Positions 21,494 through 32,800 of a DNA stretch of 64,000 bases are shown one piece after another; positions within the stretch are counted from its first letter, which is position 1; the number at the start of each line of letters is the position of its first letter. The notes beneath the pieces were generated by a model. The model was not told where the DNA came from. It searched no databases and worked only from the letters and a program-made list of their open reading frames with translations. The position numbers were made by a program, and so were the translations under genes. The stretch is from contig CM030931.1 of the NCBI GenBank assembly GCA_018136815.1, forward strand, positions 3,786,821-3,850,820. Reading direction: 5' to 3'. Source of the stretch: Isochrysis galbana (lineage: Eukaryota > Haptophyta > Isochrysidales > Isochrysidaceae).

Positions 21494-23240
21494 AGCCCAC
21501 TCGGCCGTACGAGCCGTGGGGAATGCTGGTGCAGCAGTACGTTTGTCCTATATACGTTGTTTCCACAATGCCCATCCGCTGGGCCGTACAACGAGAGGGG
21601 AATGCTCGTGAAGTAGCATGTGTGTGTCCTATATACGTTGTTTTCACAGTGCCCATCCACTCGGCCGTACGAGCCGAGGGGAATGCTGGTGCAGCAGTAC
21701 GTTTGTCCTATATACGTTGTTTCCACAATGCCCATCCGCTGGGCCGTACAACGAGAGGGGAATGCTCGTGAAGTAGCATGTGTGTGTCCTATATACGTTG
21801 TTTTCACAGTGCCCATCCACTCGGCCGTACGAGCCGAGGGGAATGCTGGTGCAGCAGTACGTTTGTCCTATATACGTTGTTCCACAATGCCCATCCGCTG
21901 GGCCGTACAACGAGAGGGGAATGCTCGTGAAGTAGCATGTGTGTGTCCTATATACGTTGTTTTCACAGTGCCCATCCACTCGGCCGTACGAGCCGAGGGG
22001 AATGCTGGTGCAGCAGTACGTTTGTCCTATATACGTTGTTTCCACAATGCCCATCCGCTGGGCCGTACAACGAGAGGGGAATGCTCGTGAAGTAGCATGT
22101 GTGTGTCCTATATACGTTGTTTTCACAGTGCCCATCCACTCGGCCGTACGAGCCGAGGGGAATGCTGGTGCAGCAGTACGTTTGTCCTATATACGTTGTT
22201 CCACAATGCCCATCCGCTGGGCCGTACAACGAGAGGGGAATGCTCGTGAAGTAGCATGTGTGTGTCCTATATACGTTGTTTTCACAGTGCCCATCCACTC
22301 GGCCGTACGAGCCGAGGGGAATGCTGGTGCAGCAGTACGTTTGTCCTATATACGTTGTTTCCACAATGCCCATCCGCTGGGCCGTACAACGAGAGGGGAA
22401 TGCTCGTGAAGTAGCATGTGTGTGTCCTATATACGTTGTTTTCACAGTGCCCATCCACTCGGCCGTACGAGCCGAGGGGAATGCTGGTGCAGCAGTACGT
22501 TTGTCCTATATACGTTGTTCCACAATGCCCATCCGCTGGGCCGTACAACGAGAGGGGAATGCTCGTGAAGTAGCATGTGTGTGTCCTATATACGTTGTTT
22601 TCACAGTGCCCATCCACTCGGCCGTACGAGCCGAGGGGAATGCTGGTGCAGCAGTACGTTTGTCCTATATACGTTGTTTCCACAATGCCCATCCGCTGGG
22701 CCGTACAACGAGAGGGGAATGCTCGTGAAGTAGCATGTGTGTGTCCTATATACGTTGTTTTCACAGTGCCCATCCACTCGGCCGTACGAGCCGAGGGGAA
22801 TGCTGGTGCAGCAGTACGTTTGTCCTATATACGTTGTTCCACAATGCCCATCCGCTGGGCCGTACAACGAGAGGGGAATGCTCGTGAAGTAGCATGTGTG
22901 TGTCCTATATACGTTGTTTTCACAGTGCCCATCCACTCGGCCGTACGAGCCGAGGGGAATGCTGGTGCAGCAGTACGTTTGTCCTATATACGTTGTTTCC
23001 ACAATGCCCATCCGCTGGGCCGTACAACGAGAGGGGAATGCTCGTGAAGTAGCATGTGTGTGTCCTATATACGTTGTTTTCACAGTGCCCATCCACTTGG
23101 CCGTACAAGTAGAGGGGAATGCTGGTGAAGTAGCACGTGTGTGTCCTATATACGTTGTTTCCACAATGCCCATCCACTGGGCCGTACAACCAGAGCGGAA
23201 TGCTCGTGAAGTAGCATGTGTGTCCTATCGTCCTATCTCT
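21494..23240 (-). repeat. Nested tandem array upstream of tRNA-Leu (80/160/319 bp)
   Basis: About 21 half-units of roughly 80 bp each contain CCTATATACGTTGT and end in CACAGTGCCCATC or CACAATGCCCATC. Two alternating half-units form a ~160-bp dimer. One-base differences (TTGTTTCC or TTGTTCC) make a 319-bp higher-order repeat that recurs almost exactly at least four times (spacing 319 from 21620 to 22896). The A-type half-unit contains GGCCGAGTGG on the minus strand, identical to the D-arm/A-box start of the adjacent tRNA. A stray unit lies at 23405-23510. Open frames of 156-163 codons across the array are by-products of the periodicity. Confidence 0.95.
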
Positions 23241-24483
23241 TACTTAAGTAAGCGGCGGCAGTAAGCACCTTTGAAGGTGCTTCGCGACAATTGATTGCTC
23301 TAAGCTCCATATATTAAGGTAAATGGACGTTCCATATATTGTAAACACACCCCGTCCTCGAGGCAACTGCGACATGCAGCACCTCCCAGGGTGCTTCGCC
23401 GGTTATAAGAGATATACGTTGTTTCCACAGTGCCCATCCGCTTGGCCGTACAAGCAGAGGGGAATGCTGGTGAAGTAGCACGTGTGTTCTATATACATAC
23501 TTTCCACAGTACATACGTGGGGGAACAACGCGCGCTGACGGACTGGAGGTTACGGATGGGACGGAGGGAACCGGAAGGTACGGTGTACGGAAGGTAGGCG
23601 GCGGGAGGCACGGCATTTTGGAACTGGGCAGGTTGGACGGGCTGATCCACCTCAATGGCGGGAGGATGGATGGCGGGCAGTGGCGAGGGCGAGCGGGACG
23701 ACGGGGCGGACATAGCAGTAGCGAGTGCGAGCGAGTGCCCCCCACCTTGAGGCAAGGGTCACACCGCCGAGAGCGTCGTCGTCGCCTCTCTTCGAAGGTG
23801 TTGTGCGACTAGGGCCATCTGTCGACCCTTGTTCAGGTCGTTGGTGTTTGTGTTGTTGGGCCCATTGGGCCGGTGTTGCGCTCGTCGCTCGTGCGCCCGC
23901 GGCGCGTATGTAGTCCCGTCTCTCAGCGTCACTGGAGGGAGTCCCTCCCATTCTGTCTACCTTGGCGTTGGCGTCCCTGTCTCCCTTCTGAGGGGCCCAA
24001 TCCTTTTCCTTTTCTGTGATCTTTGCTTTGTATTGAAGCGACACTCCCACATGGAAGCCATGTTTGGGATGGCGCCGAGCCAGCCCCTCGTGCCGGGTGC
24101 CGGAGCACGAGGGCGGTAATGCGGTGACGAATTGGAATGGCCCATAGGGCCTGAGGGCAATGAGGAAGGAGGCATGCCGGCGGCAGGCGCGGCTGAGGAG
24201 ATGACTTCGAAGACGCTGACGGACTGCAGAATGAGAAGTCGAAGTCATGCCTGTTTATTACCTTAAACGAGCCAACAATTATAGTAACAGCAAAAACAAA
24301 ATTCGAATCGCAAATTTCGAGACCAAAATCTGCAAACCTGGACTTGAGACCATGGGGAATCCGAATCTGTGTGTCTTGGGCGTCAGTGGCAACACGGGGA
24401 ACTGTTCAATTGTAATATGAGCGCGTACCTTACACGAATATTCATGCCTACAGCCTTCAGATGGGCAGGAATACAACAGAATT
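23241..24483 (-). other. Retroelement-like leader and gag-like remnants
   Basis: On the minus strand, a frame with SSLPSGPMGHSNSS (about 24125-24175) is shared with 43560-43600. A second, MSAPSSRSPSPLPAIHPP (from about 23711), is shared with 10032-10244. An intact protein cannot be drawn. The region probably is a decayed retroelement related to the one at 43560-44617. Confidence 0.35.
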
Positions 24484-24856
24484 CCACCATAACGGAAACG
24501 AGGGGCAATCCTGCCGCACAGGATTCCAAGAGACCTATCGAGTAAGACGAAAGAAGTGCGGTGTGCCTAAAGGGGGAAATGCGAGGAGATTGGAAATTAA
24601 ACCTGATTGCAATCACTGAAGTAGATAGAGAAACGCGGGGAAGATAGCGAATTAAACCTATTTGCGAGGCGCCTAGGAGGAAGAAAGGTGGGGAAACTTC
24701 CCTTCTCTTGGAGAGGCAAAGAGAGAGGGCGCTCCACAACCCAAGATCCTATGCGTCCAAGCGAAGCTTTTGACCGAGGACGAGAACGAGAGAATTATAA
24801 CGATAATGCCGAACAACGAAGAGAAGCCTAACGAGTGTCGATTCGCGAATGCGACA
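24484..24856 (-). repeat. LTR-like repeat B, copy 1
   Basis: On the minus strand it begins TGTCGCATTCGCGAAT and CACTCGTTAGGCTTCTC and ends near GGATTGCCCCTCGTTTCCG. It is over 90 percent like 44250-44617 (minus) and clearly related to 34634-35206 (plus). A TG start and repeated terminal context fit an LTR, but a matching end, PBS and target duplication were not established. Confidence 0.65.
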
Positions 24857-24879
24857 TGCGGCTGTGTAGGGTCCAGGCC

Positions 24880-25205
24880 TAGGGGCCTTCCTTAATGGAT
24901 CGTCCCTCTGGTGTCTCGTGTGGTGTGGTTGGTGTGTTGGTGCGGCTGTGGAGGGTGATGTGGGTGTGCTACATGCTGGCTGCTGCCAGCATGCAGGCTG
25001 TTGTCTCGCTGTTCTCTGTGGTGCGCGGGTGTGGTCTGCAGGCTCCTTCGCCCACCTGGTCGCGGACGGGTCGTCCTGGCGCAGGCTCGCTTTGGCGACA
25101 GCGGGGGGTCCATGAATGCGTCGTCCATCGCGGCGAGGGCGGCGGCGGCGAGAGGCGGCGCGCGCTCCATGACCCTATCGTTTTAACGATAGTTGATATA
25201 AGGGT
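24880..25205 (-). mobile_element. Hairpin-ATGGAGCG retroposon-like copy (G)
   Basis: On the minus strand the perfect hairpin CTATCGTTAAAACGATAG is followed by GGTC and ATGGAGCGCGC. The frame continues MERAPPLAAAALAAMDDAF for 92 codons. It is closest to the copy at 28845-29285, which has the same loop-flanking sequence. The unit is of unknown function. Confidence 0.5.
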
Positions 25206-26076
25206 GATGTATGCGAAAGGGTAGTGGATACCGGGACTGTAGCTAGTAGCTAGGGTGATAGCTCAGAATCTTCAGCGTTTTTTTATGACGGAACGCGACC
25301 TTAGGACGACTGCAAGAACCCTTATACGACACCTCCCTCTAGCCAAGGAAAGGCAATGCAGCTTCATTCCCCCTCACTCCCCCGCCCGAAACGCGTAATA
25401 GGCGAGCCACTCAGCTCCTCCAACTTACCCGCACCGGACTCCACCTCCCCTTTGGGGGTGCCTTCGGTCATCTTCATACTCTGCCAGCTCTAGTCTCTAG
25501 TATAGCTGGCACTGACGTGCGGCCAATGAGGTGCTGCTCAGGTCGCGTTGCTTCGCCACAGCCTTCGCCGAGCACAAGTGCATGCCATAATAAGAATTCA
25601 GCAGCGTGGACGTACGCAGTCTTCCTGTCGTTCCACAAGGCACTCCGCAGTACTCGGACTCAGTGCTACTTGACATCGCCTGGGCTCGTGGACAGCTCGC
25701 TCGATGACCGCTAAAATTCGTCGTTCGGATGCGAAGTGGAAACCGAGAGTTAGCCTCGGGCAACGATCATGATAGATCGACCACGAGCATGATGCAACGA
25801 CCCGCGACTTCAACCACAGAGCACAGCTTCGTGGTAGCCTCACACCATTGAACCACGGTCAAGGCGGAGGCCATTCAAGGCAAATCGAACGGGTTTGACG
25901 GAATCGAACGGGTTTGACGGCTAGGCATAGCTCTCGGGATGCGCGCATAAAGGCGTCACCCCCGGGCCGCCAGCAAGGCGCACTACCCTGCACCACCCCG
26001 CGTTTGAGTACTGCTGAACGCTCTCGTTCCCCACTGTCGAGAGCCACGGATCAATGTTCTACGCGCATGATCGCAT
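25206..26076. other. Intergenic; no gene seen
   Basis: AT-richer DNA downstream of the NMT1/THI5-like gene. It includes a direct duplication, CGAACGGGTTTGACGG, at about 25888-25921. No domain-bearing frame is present. Confidence 0.4.
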
Positions 26077-27175
26077 CTACTGCAATAATTCATTCGTGAA
26101 CAATTGAGCGACATCGACTCTAGCCGCTTCGATTGCCACGCCTTGACGGTCAGTCAGGATGCCCTCTGAGGCGAGGAAGCCAAGGAAGCGCGCCCACCGT
26201 TCATGATGCATAGCGCCCCACGTGCCTTCAGTGGTCAGGTACCGATCGGCAGTGGCCTCAGCGGCCGCGTGCACAAAGGCGGCATCAGCCACAGAAGGGT
26301 GCCCGCTCGCAACAATCGCGGCGGCGGCGGCGGCGGGGTCCGCGGCGGCGCGCTTGTAGCCCTCGGCCGTGGCAGCGAGGAAGCGGCGAAGGATGTCGGC
26401 GCCCTTGGCGTTTGCAATCATGTCCGGGTGGGCGAGAAGCACAGGCGAGTAGCCGTATGGGATGCCATAGTCTTCCAGGTGGAAGCAGCGTAGATCCTGG
26501 CCGGCGCGCTGTGCGAGCACACCCTCCCATTGTGTGAAGATCCACGTCGAACCGGACTTGCCCGCCTGAAGAGGGTGGGGAGCATGGGGGTGTGCGATGG
26601 GCGTGGGAATGGAGCGGTGCATCCATGCAGCGGCGAGAGCAGCGACGTGGGCGGATAGCTCACCTCCAGCTGCGAGGCGACCGCCGAGCCCGACTGCACT
26701 GTTGCAGCGTCGGCATATCCATGCATCTCGAGCGGGTGGCACTTGACGGTGTCACCATCGCCGCCATCATTGCGCACCATCGCGCGCACGATCGGATCCT
26801 CGAAACGCCCATTGTACGAAGCGTAACGCTTGCCCTCGAGATCGCGCGGTCGATCGATGCCCGCGCCTGCGAGCGCACAGATGGCCGAGGTGGAGCCCTG
26901 CAACATCGCGGCGACCGCACGTAGCCGCGGCTTATCGGGCTCGCTCGTCGCGAACGAAATTGCCGACTCGGAGGGGGCGACGGCCAGCGCGGCGGCACCC
27001 GCGGCGACTTGCCTCGCCGGTGTGACGCCACCCGCCACCTCGGGCGACTGTAGCTCCACCGCAAGCCCAGCTGCCTCATACAGCCCCTCCTCCTTGGCCA
27101 CGAAGAGCCCGGCATGGTTGACGTTCGGTGTCCAGTCGAGCGCGACGAGCAGTGGCTGCAGCGCGCTCTCGCCAC
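26077..27175 (-). CDS. NMT1/THI5-like domain protein (ThiY-type), 5' end unresolved
   Basis: Exon 27175-26664 (acceptor GGCACAG) and exon 26565-26077 join in phase 0 across a 98-nt GT-AG intron, giving about 332 residues. The opening LVALDWTPNVNHAGLFVAKEEGLYEAAGL is the classic N-terminal strand and helix of ThiY/THI5-type proteins (NHxGL histidine). Later landmarks are GKRYASYNGRFEDPIVRAM, then TQWEGV and DYGIPYGYSPVLLAHPDM. Relatives bind pyrimidine precursors of thiamine (ThiY, FAMP uptake) or make HMP-P (THI5). The Cys-rich CCCFC iron motif of yeast THI5 is absent, which favours a binding or uptake role. An in-frame stop lies just 5' of the acceptor and no Met precedes the domain, so a first exon upstream, perhaps with a targeting peptide, must exist. 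I saw no TPP riboswitch core on the minus strand nearby. Confidence 0.75.
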
Positions 27176-28007
27176 CTGTGCCACGGGCGAGGGGCAGCCG
27201 CCGGGTGGGGTTGACCGGCCAATGTTACGACTCATGGTGATAGGCGCTGTGCGCAGGCCGAGATGCCCAGGGAAAGGGGCAGCTACGAAGAGATGCAAAT
27301 AGCTCGAGCGGAGGGTGGGGAGAGAGGGAAGCAGAGAAGAGCGGAGCAGCCTCACCCGCGCCACGTTCTAAAGGCTCGCCCTTGCTCGAACCGCACCGTC
27401 CTTTGGAATCCTCGCAGAGGGAGCCCCCCTTGTCGATGACCTCCCCGTGCTTGTGCGGGTTGCCCTCCGTCGCCACGCACCTGCCCCGAACAAGAAGGAA
27501 ATGGCCGAGCCTCAAGAGACGGACAAGCGCCAGCGTGTGGTGACACGTGCAAGGAAGGATTAGAGTGGATCGCCCTTCCTCCCCGTGCCTCAGCCTCCTC
27601 GCCCTCCCCCGCTCCCCCCTTCCCCTTCTCTCTGGACTTCCCATGAGCAGCCGTCACGCCTGAGTGGTTCCGTCCCCTTTTCGAAAGACCAGCTTTGTGT
27701 AGCGATGGGGATGGGGGAAGAGCAGAGAGAGGAAGAGAGAGAGAGAGAGAGCAGAGGAGAAGATGGGGAAGCGAGAGGGATCCCATCGACGCACCGGCGC
27801 TGCGCGAGTGAGAGCTCACAGAGGAAATCCCTCTGATGGATGGCGTCTTCGTGGGAGAGAGGGCCGCAGCCGAGAAGAGCCCACGACCAGCGGCAGCGCT
27901 CGTCTGCGAGGGAGAGGAGAGGGAGGACGAGGAGAGGGAAGAGGAGCGAGGGCACGCGCATCGGGAGGGACGGCGAGAGGAGGGATGGGGAGGGGGGGGG
28001 GAGAGTG

Positions 28008-28038
<31 letters not shown>

Positions 28039-28268
28039 GAGAGAGAGAGAGGGAGAGGGGGGAAAGAGAAGATCAAGGGAAAGACAGAAGAGAGACATTA
28101 AAGAGGGGGAGAGGTGGGGGGGAAAGAGAGAGAGAGAGCGTGTGGGGAGGGGAGGAGGGGGAGAAGAGAGGTGGAGAGACTTTGATTTCGGCTGAAATCT
28201 CCGCCTCGTCTTTCCCTTCTTGGAGAAGATATTATAGAGAGTCCTCGAAGATCTCTCTCTCCCTCTCT

Positions 28269-28310
<42 letters not shown>

Positions 28311-28326
28311 TCTCTCTTCTCTCTCC

Positions 28327-28366
<40 letters not shown>

Positions 28367-28740
28367 TCTCTCACTCTCTCTCTCTCTCCCTCTCTCTCTC
28401 TCCCCACCCCCCCCTCTCCCCTCCCCTCTCTCTCTCTCCTCCGTCGGCCTGTTCTCCTCCCCATATCCACACCCTCTCGTCGTCGCCCCCTCTCCACTCT
28501 CGGCGCGACGACCAGCGGCCACTTCTTCTGTAAAACGGTGGCGACTTTCTTCTCACTCCGAGTCCTCATTCCCTCCACCTCCTCTTCCTCGCGCCCGCTC
28601 CCCCCTCCCCCGTCTTCCTCTTACTCTCTCCCTTTCTTCACGTTTCTCGCTCCAGTCTTATTCCTGCGAGTTGAGTGTGTTGGCACCCTCTCCTCTCGCC
28701 AAGGGAAGAGAAGAGAGAGAGTGTGCGGGCACTCGCTGTG
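27176..28740. repeat. Low-complexity GA then CT tracts
   Basis: GA-rich from about 27720 to 28190 and CT-rich from 28250 to 28440, so the two halves are near-complementary and could form a long foldback. Long frames (408 and 302 codons) consist of Ser/Leu/Pro or Arg/Glu runs and are not credible genes. It may contain the 5' exon or promoter of the NMT1/THI5-like gene. Confidence 0.6.
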
Positions 28741-28844
28741 CCGAGTAGTTTTGTAAAATACTCCGTTAAGTACATGGCCCACTCCTACCACCTCAGTCCC
28801 AGTCCTTCCCCTTGATATTTCTATTTTCTATTTCTTGCTCATGA

Positions 28845-29285
28845 TCATGGGGCGTGCTTGCGCACAGGGTCAGTGCGCCGGCATTGCAGGGGCCCAGCCC
28901 GGAGGCTTTCCCTATGGGAGGAGGGGCCTTGAGGCCCCAGCTGCCTATGATCCTGGGTGTGGCGGATGGCGGATGGGCTGCGGGCTGCGGTGTATTGTGT
29001 GTGCTGTGTGCTAGCTGTGTTCATTGAGATGTGGATGGTGATGGTGATGGTGATGGTACGCTGTGTGCTGTGTGCTGCTCTGGGCATGCCGCGCGAGGGG
29101 TCTCGCGGGCACCTGGACGGGCGCGGCCCCAGCTTGAGGGCGCAAGAGCGTCGCGGTGCCTACCATGTCTGGATTGGCCGGCGCGGCAGGGTGGGCGGAG
29201 GCAGCGGGCGGAGGAGGGGGGCAAGGCGCGCTCCATGACCCTATCGTTATCTCGCCATATTGGATAACGATAGTTGTGATATAGC
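28845..29285 (-). mobile_element. Hairpin-ATGGAGCG retroposon-like copy (H)
   Basis: On the minus strand the perfect arms CTATCGTTATC and GATAACGATAG around a 12-nt loop (29243-29276) are followed by GGTC and ATGGAGCGCGCC. The short frame begins MERALPPSSARCLRPP. Same architecture as the copy at 24880-25205. Confidence 0.5.
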
Positions 29286-29852
29286 TACCGGGCTTGTGGC
29301 AGTAGTGGTAATGGTACTAACACTCAGATGTTTGCGATTCTCATTATTATTACTATATCACTAGGTCTAAGAGAGTCTACACGCCACACGCACGCCCGAA
29401 GTAAATCGTGTGACCCCCTTGACATAGTCGCAGGGTAAAATCAACCCTCACATACTAGAATAATTGGAGAGAAAGAGTCTCTCAACCTACAAAAAGGGTC
29501 ATCTGAATCCCTGTCAAGGAGAGTGCTTCGACTGCGTCTGATCATTTGAAGGAGCGTAGGCAGCGAACGTGGAGGAGCGGTTGCGATGGAGTGGGCCATC
29601 ACAATGGGAATGGATTGCAGCCGTCGTTTGGGTTGCGGGGTGAAGGGACTCGGCGAGCCATTGAAACCACAGCTGCCGAAAGTGGAGGCCGAGCGTTTCC
29701 CAAACAAAAGCTGCCGGCATCACGGGGCGGCATGAGAACGGTATGATGCGCACGGCGAGTGCACGGGACGTTTCTCCGAGTCCTCGCCTGCGCAATGGGT
29801 ACACGTTCCGTCGGGGGAACAATGCCACGTGGGTGACAAAGTCTCGTTCTCG

Positions 29853-32800
29853 TCAAAAGACCTCAAGTTCCTCAGCGTCGGCAGCTGTCATCTTCTCATT
29901 AGCTCGCATCGTGTGTGCACGCAACCCTGTGTAGTACTTCCCCCGGTGTGCGGCTCTCCCTCGTGATAAATACGCCACCACGCACGCAGCCAGTGCTGCA
30001 CCGACAATGAGTAGATGCAACCCACCGGCGCTGCTCACGCTTCCCGTAGCTGGTGATCCTGTCACCCCTCTTGCATTTGATGCCACACGATCGTGAGCTT
30101 GCGGGTCCGAAGTGGAGCGCAGAGCTAGTGCAACGTCAATGGCCACGGAAACCTCGTGCCCTTCTTGGTTCAGCTCCAGCTGCATTAGATCCGCGGCGGC
30201 ATCAAGGTGATAACCAATCTCAGACAAACGTAGTTGAGAATGCTCGTCCTGCAGCTGTGAACGTAGCTCGGCCGCTATCCGCTGCGGCGACCGTGATCCT
30301 CGTGAGCTGGCAGGAAGGATATCAAGAACAATATCGAGTGCGGTTTGGGTACGCCGGGTCTCGGCAATGCGTAGCCTTTCGGGCGGTAGGCTAAGCGCCT
30401 CTCGTGCCTGCCTCTGGAAAGCCGCGGCTATCCCACCATCCCTGTGCGAAGTCGCGGGTGCAGCCGTCTGTGGTAGACGTAATAGGAGCCGCCACGCGTC
30501 GCGTGGCACGGGGTCCAGCATGGGTGTGCGCACCAGCTCGCTGGCTACCGACGCGGATGTCCAGCCGGCGAGCTCGGGCACGACTTGGAAAATACACCCT
30601 TGCGGACAACCAAGCGACGCGCTGATGGAAGTACGTTTGCAGCCGCTCTCGAGGACCTGCCATCCCGTTGCGTTGTCGTGCGCATGCCGGAAGCGAACGG
30701 TCCATGCCTGCACGCCACATCCCGTGCTAATGGATGTCCAATCCACATCCACAGTGTGAGAGCTTGTTGCACGGGCGTTCGGGCTCAACTCCATCCCGTG
30801 GGGCACAACCCACAGAGAGACCAGTCCGGTAGACACGCCCGGCGTCGCCCCCTTCGCATTGTAGGCCACCGTCCGAAACTCATAAGCGAGCATGGGATCG
30901 AGGTCGTTGATGGTGATGGTCATCTCATCCTCGCTCACATCCCCCTGTACCTCGCGCCATTCTTGCCCGTCTCCGGCTGTTCGCATCTCGACCTCGATGG
31001 TGTCGTCGGCGGAGCAGCCGATCACGCGGCGCGCAGGCAACCTCAGCGCAACTTGGCGACACCCAAGGGCGGTGCGCGGATCCGGAGGCTCCGGCGGTTC
31101 GGGCGCCCCCGACACTGCTGCAGTTGTGACGGACGAGGCATCGCTCCACGCGCTCCAACCGCCATCGGTTGTGCGCCTTGTGGCCCACACCAGATAATCG
31201 GTGTTTGGCCTCAATTCGTCGACGGCAAAGTCCGAGTCAGCCGTCACGAGCTTCCCATTATCGTCTCGAATTGCTGACTCCGGGTTCTGGGGGGGGCGTG
31301 CACCCTCGGTGGCGGGGGAAACGTAGATTGACACCGATTGTGGCGCCTCCGCGTCCGTCCCATCCACCCGCGCGACGCTTCCGCGAATCTCGTCGCACGA
31401 GGCGCGCGGAGCGTCGTCGAATTCGGGCGGATCGCCGGCACCATGGCGACTGGGCTTGTCCGCATCGCAACAACGAGCTCTCAGCGGCGGCAGAGAGTCG
31501 TGTGGATTGGAGGGCCAGCACTTGCGACTTTCCGTCTCACCCGGCGCCGTGTTAGCAATCGTGTGACGCCCCGCACCAAGCAACCCTTGGCAGCTTGTCC
31601 CCGTCCAGACGCGCTCATCAGCATTACCGCACACAGTCTCTCTTCCTTGGAGCTGGCCCAGCTTGCAAACGCGAGCTCCCATTTGCTTACAAAACGCCTC
31701 GGCATCTGCGAACTCACCAGGAGGAGAGCACGCTGGATCCTGTCGCCCCTCCGCCGCGTCTGCGGCTTTCGTCGGCGAGACGGACGAGCAGAAGACACAC
31801 GCTTGGCAGGCGCAAGCCGTGCAGTCTCGAGTCCCGTACGCCGGATCACACCACGAGCGGCAGGCGGCATGATCCAAGTCGTCGTCCATGCGAGACGTGC
31901 ACTGCGGCGGCGGTTGCGGCGGTGAGGGCGGCGGCGGTAGAGGCGGGGGAGGAGGGGGAGGGGAGGGGCTTGGTGGCGCGACGGGTGGGGCTGGCGGGCT
32001 GGGCGGAGGTGGTGGTTTAGGCAACAACGAGTCGCATGAGATGACCGGCTGGACGTTTCGTATGCTGGCGCGGTCGGCCTCGAAGATAAATGCCTGCGTC
32101 TCGCCCATGTGGGAGTCGCTCTTATCGATGACGCCTTCCGCCCAGAGCTCGAACACCGTCGCTCCCCCGTCGGCCCCGTTAACGGGTGAGCCCATCTTGG
32201 CTACGATCGATGCACCTCGCGAGGCGGTGACCGACGCGTCCACCCCGAAATCGACTGTGATGTGTGCCGCCTCTCGCCAGTCGCGGACCCACACGAGCGC
32301 TGCAGCGCGCACAGATTCCGTCGGCGTCGGGGCCAGGCCGCGGTACGTGACGCCCAGCGAACATGCCACCGGTAGCGGCGGCCACGCCGGTGGAGGCGGT
32401 GGGGGACTAGGCGGCGGCGAGCTGGGCGGCCAGCCCGGCGGAGGCCTCGGGGACGGATTAAGAGGAGGTGTGGCCGGTGGGGGGCTGGGAGGTGGAGGAG
32501 GGGCCGGAGGGAGGCTGAGCGGGCTATCGCAATGGATCCAAGGGGTGCCCGGAGCCCCAGAGGACTGAGCACTGAACCGGAACGATCCGGGCGAGTTTAG
32601 TGCGCCAATCGGGTGGAGTCGAAAGGAGAGCCGCTCAGGGAGATCGCTGCGCAAGAACGTGGTAGACGCATCGTGCTTGCTGATCTTGACTGCTGTGGCG
32701 AAATCCAGATGCACCACCACATCGGCTTCCCAGTGCTCCACGTGGACGAGAGCGTTGCTCAGATCGGAGGATTCGTCCCAGGATGTGCCGAGAGGGCAGC

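Noticed and set aside
21620-23264. A series of identical 156-163 codon frames on both strands
   Set aside because: They repeat every 319 bp on both strands because the DNA is a tandem array without stops in some frames. The peptides have no domain and overlap the tRNA-linked satellite.
27225-27644. 139-codon minus-strand frame as first exon of the NMT1/THI5-like gene
   Set aside because: Its plausible donor (GGCAG/GTGCGT) is in the wrong phase for the acceptor at 27176, and the frame that has the right phase meets a stop with no Met.
26077-27700. TPP riboswitch near the thiamine-related gene
   Set aside because: I looked for the CTGAGA and conserved P4-P5 core words on the minus strand around both ends and did not see them.
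27352-28748. Frames of 408 and 302 codons rich in Ser/Leu/Pro or Arg/Glu
   Set aside because: They come from CT/GA microsatellites read in several frames, with no non-repetitive conserved part.
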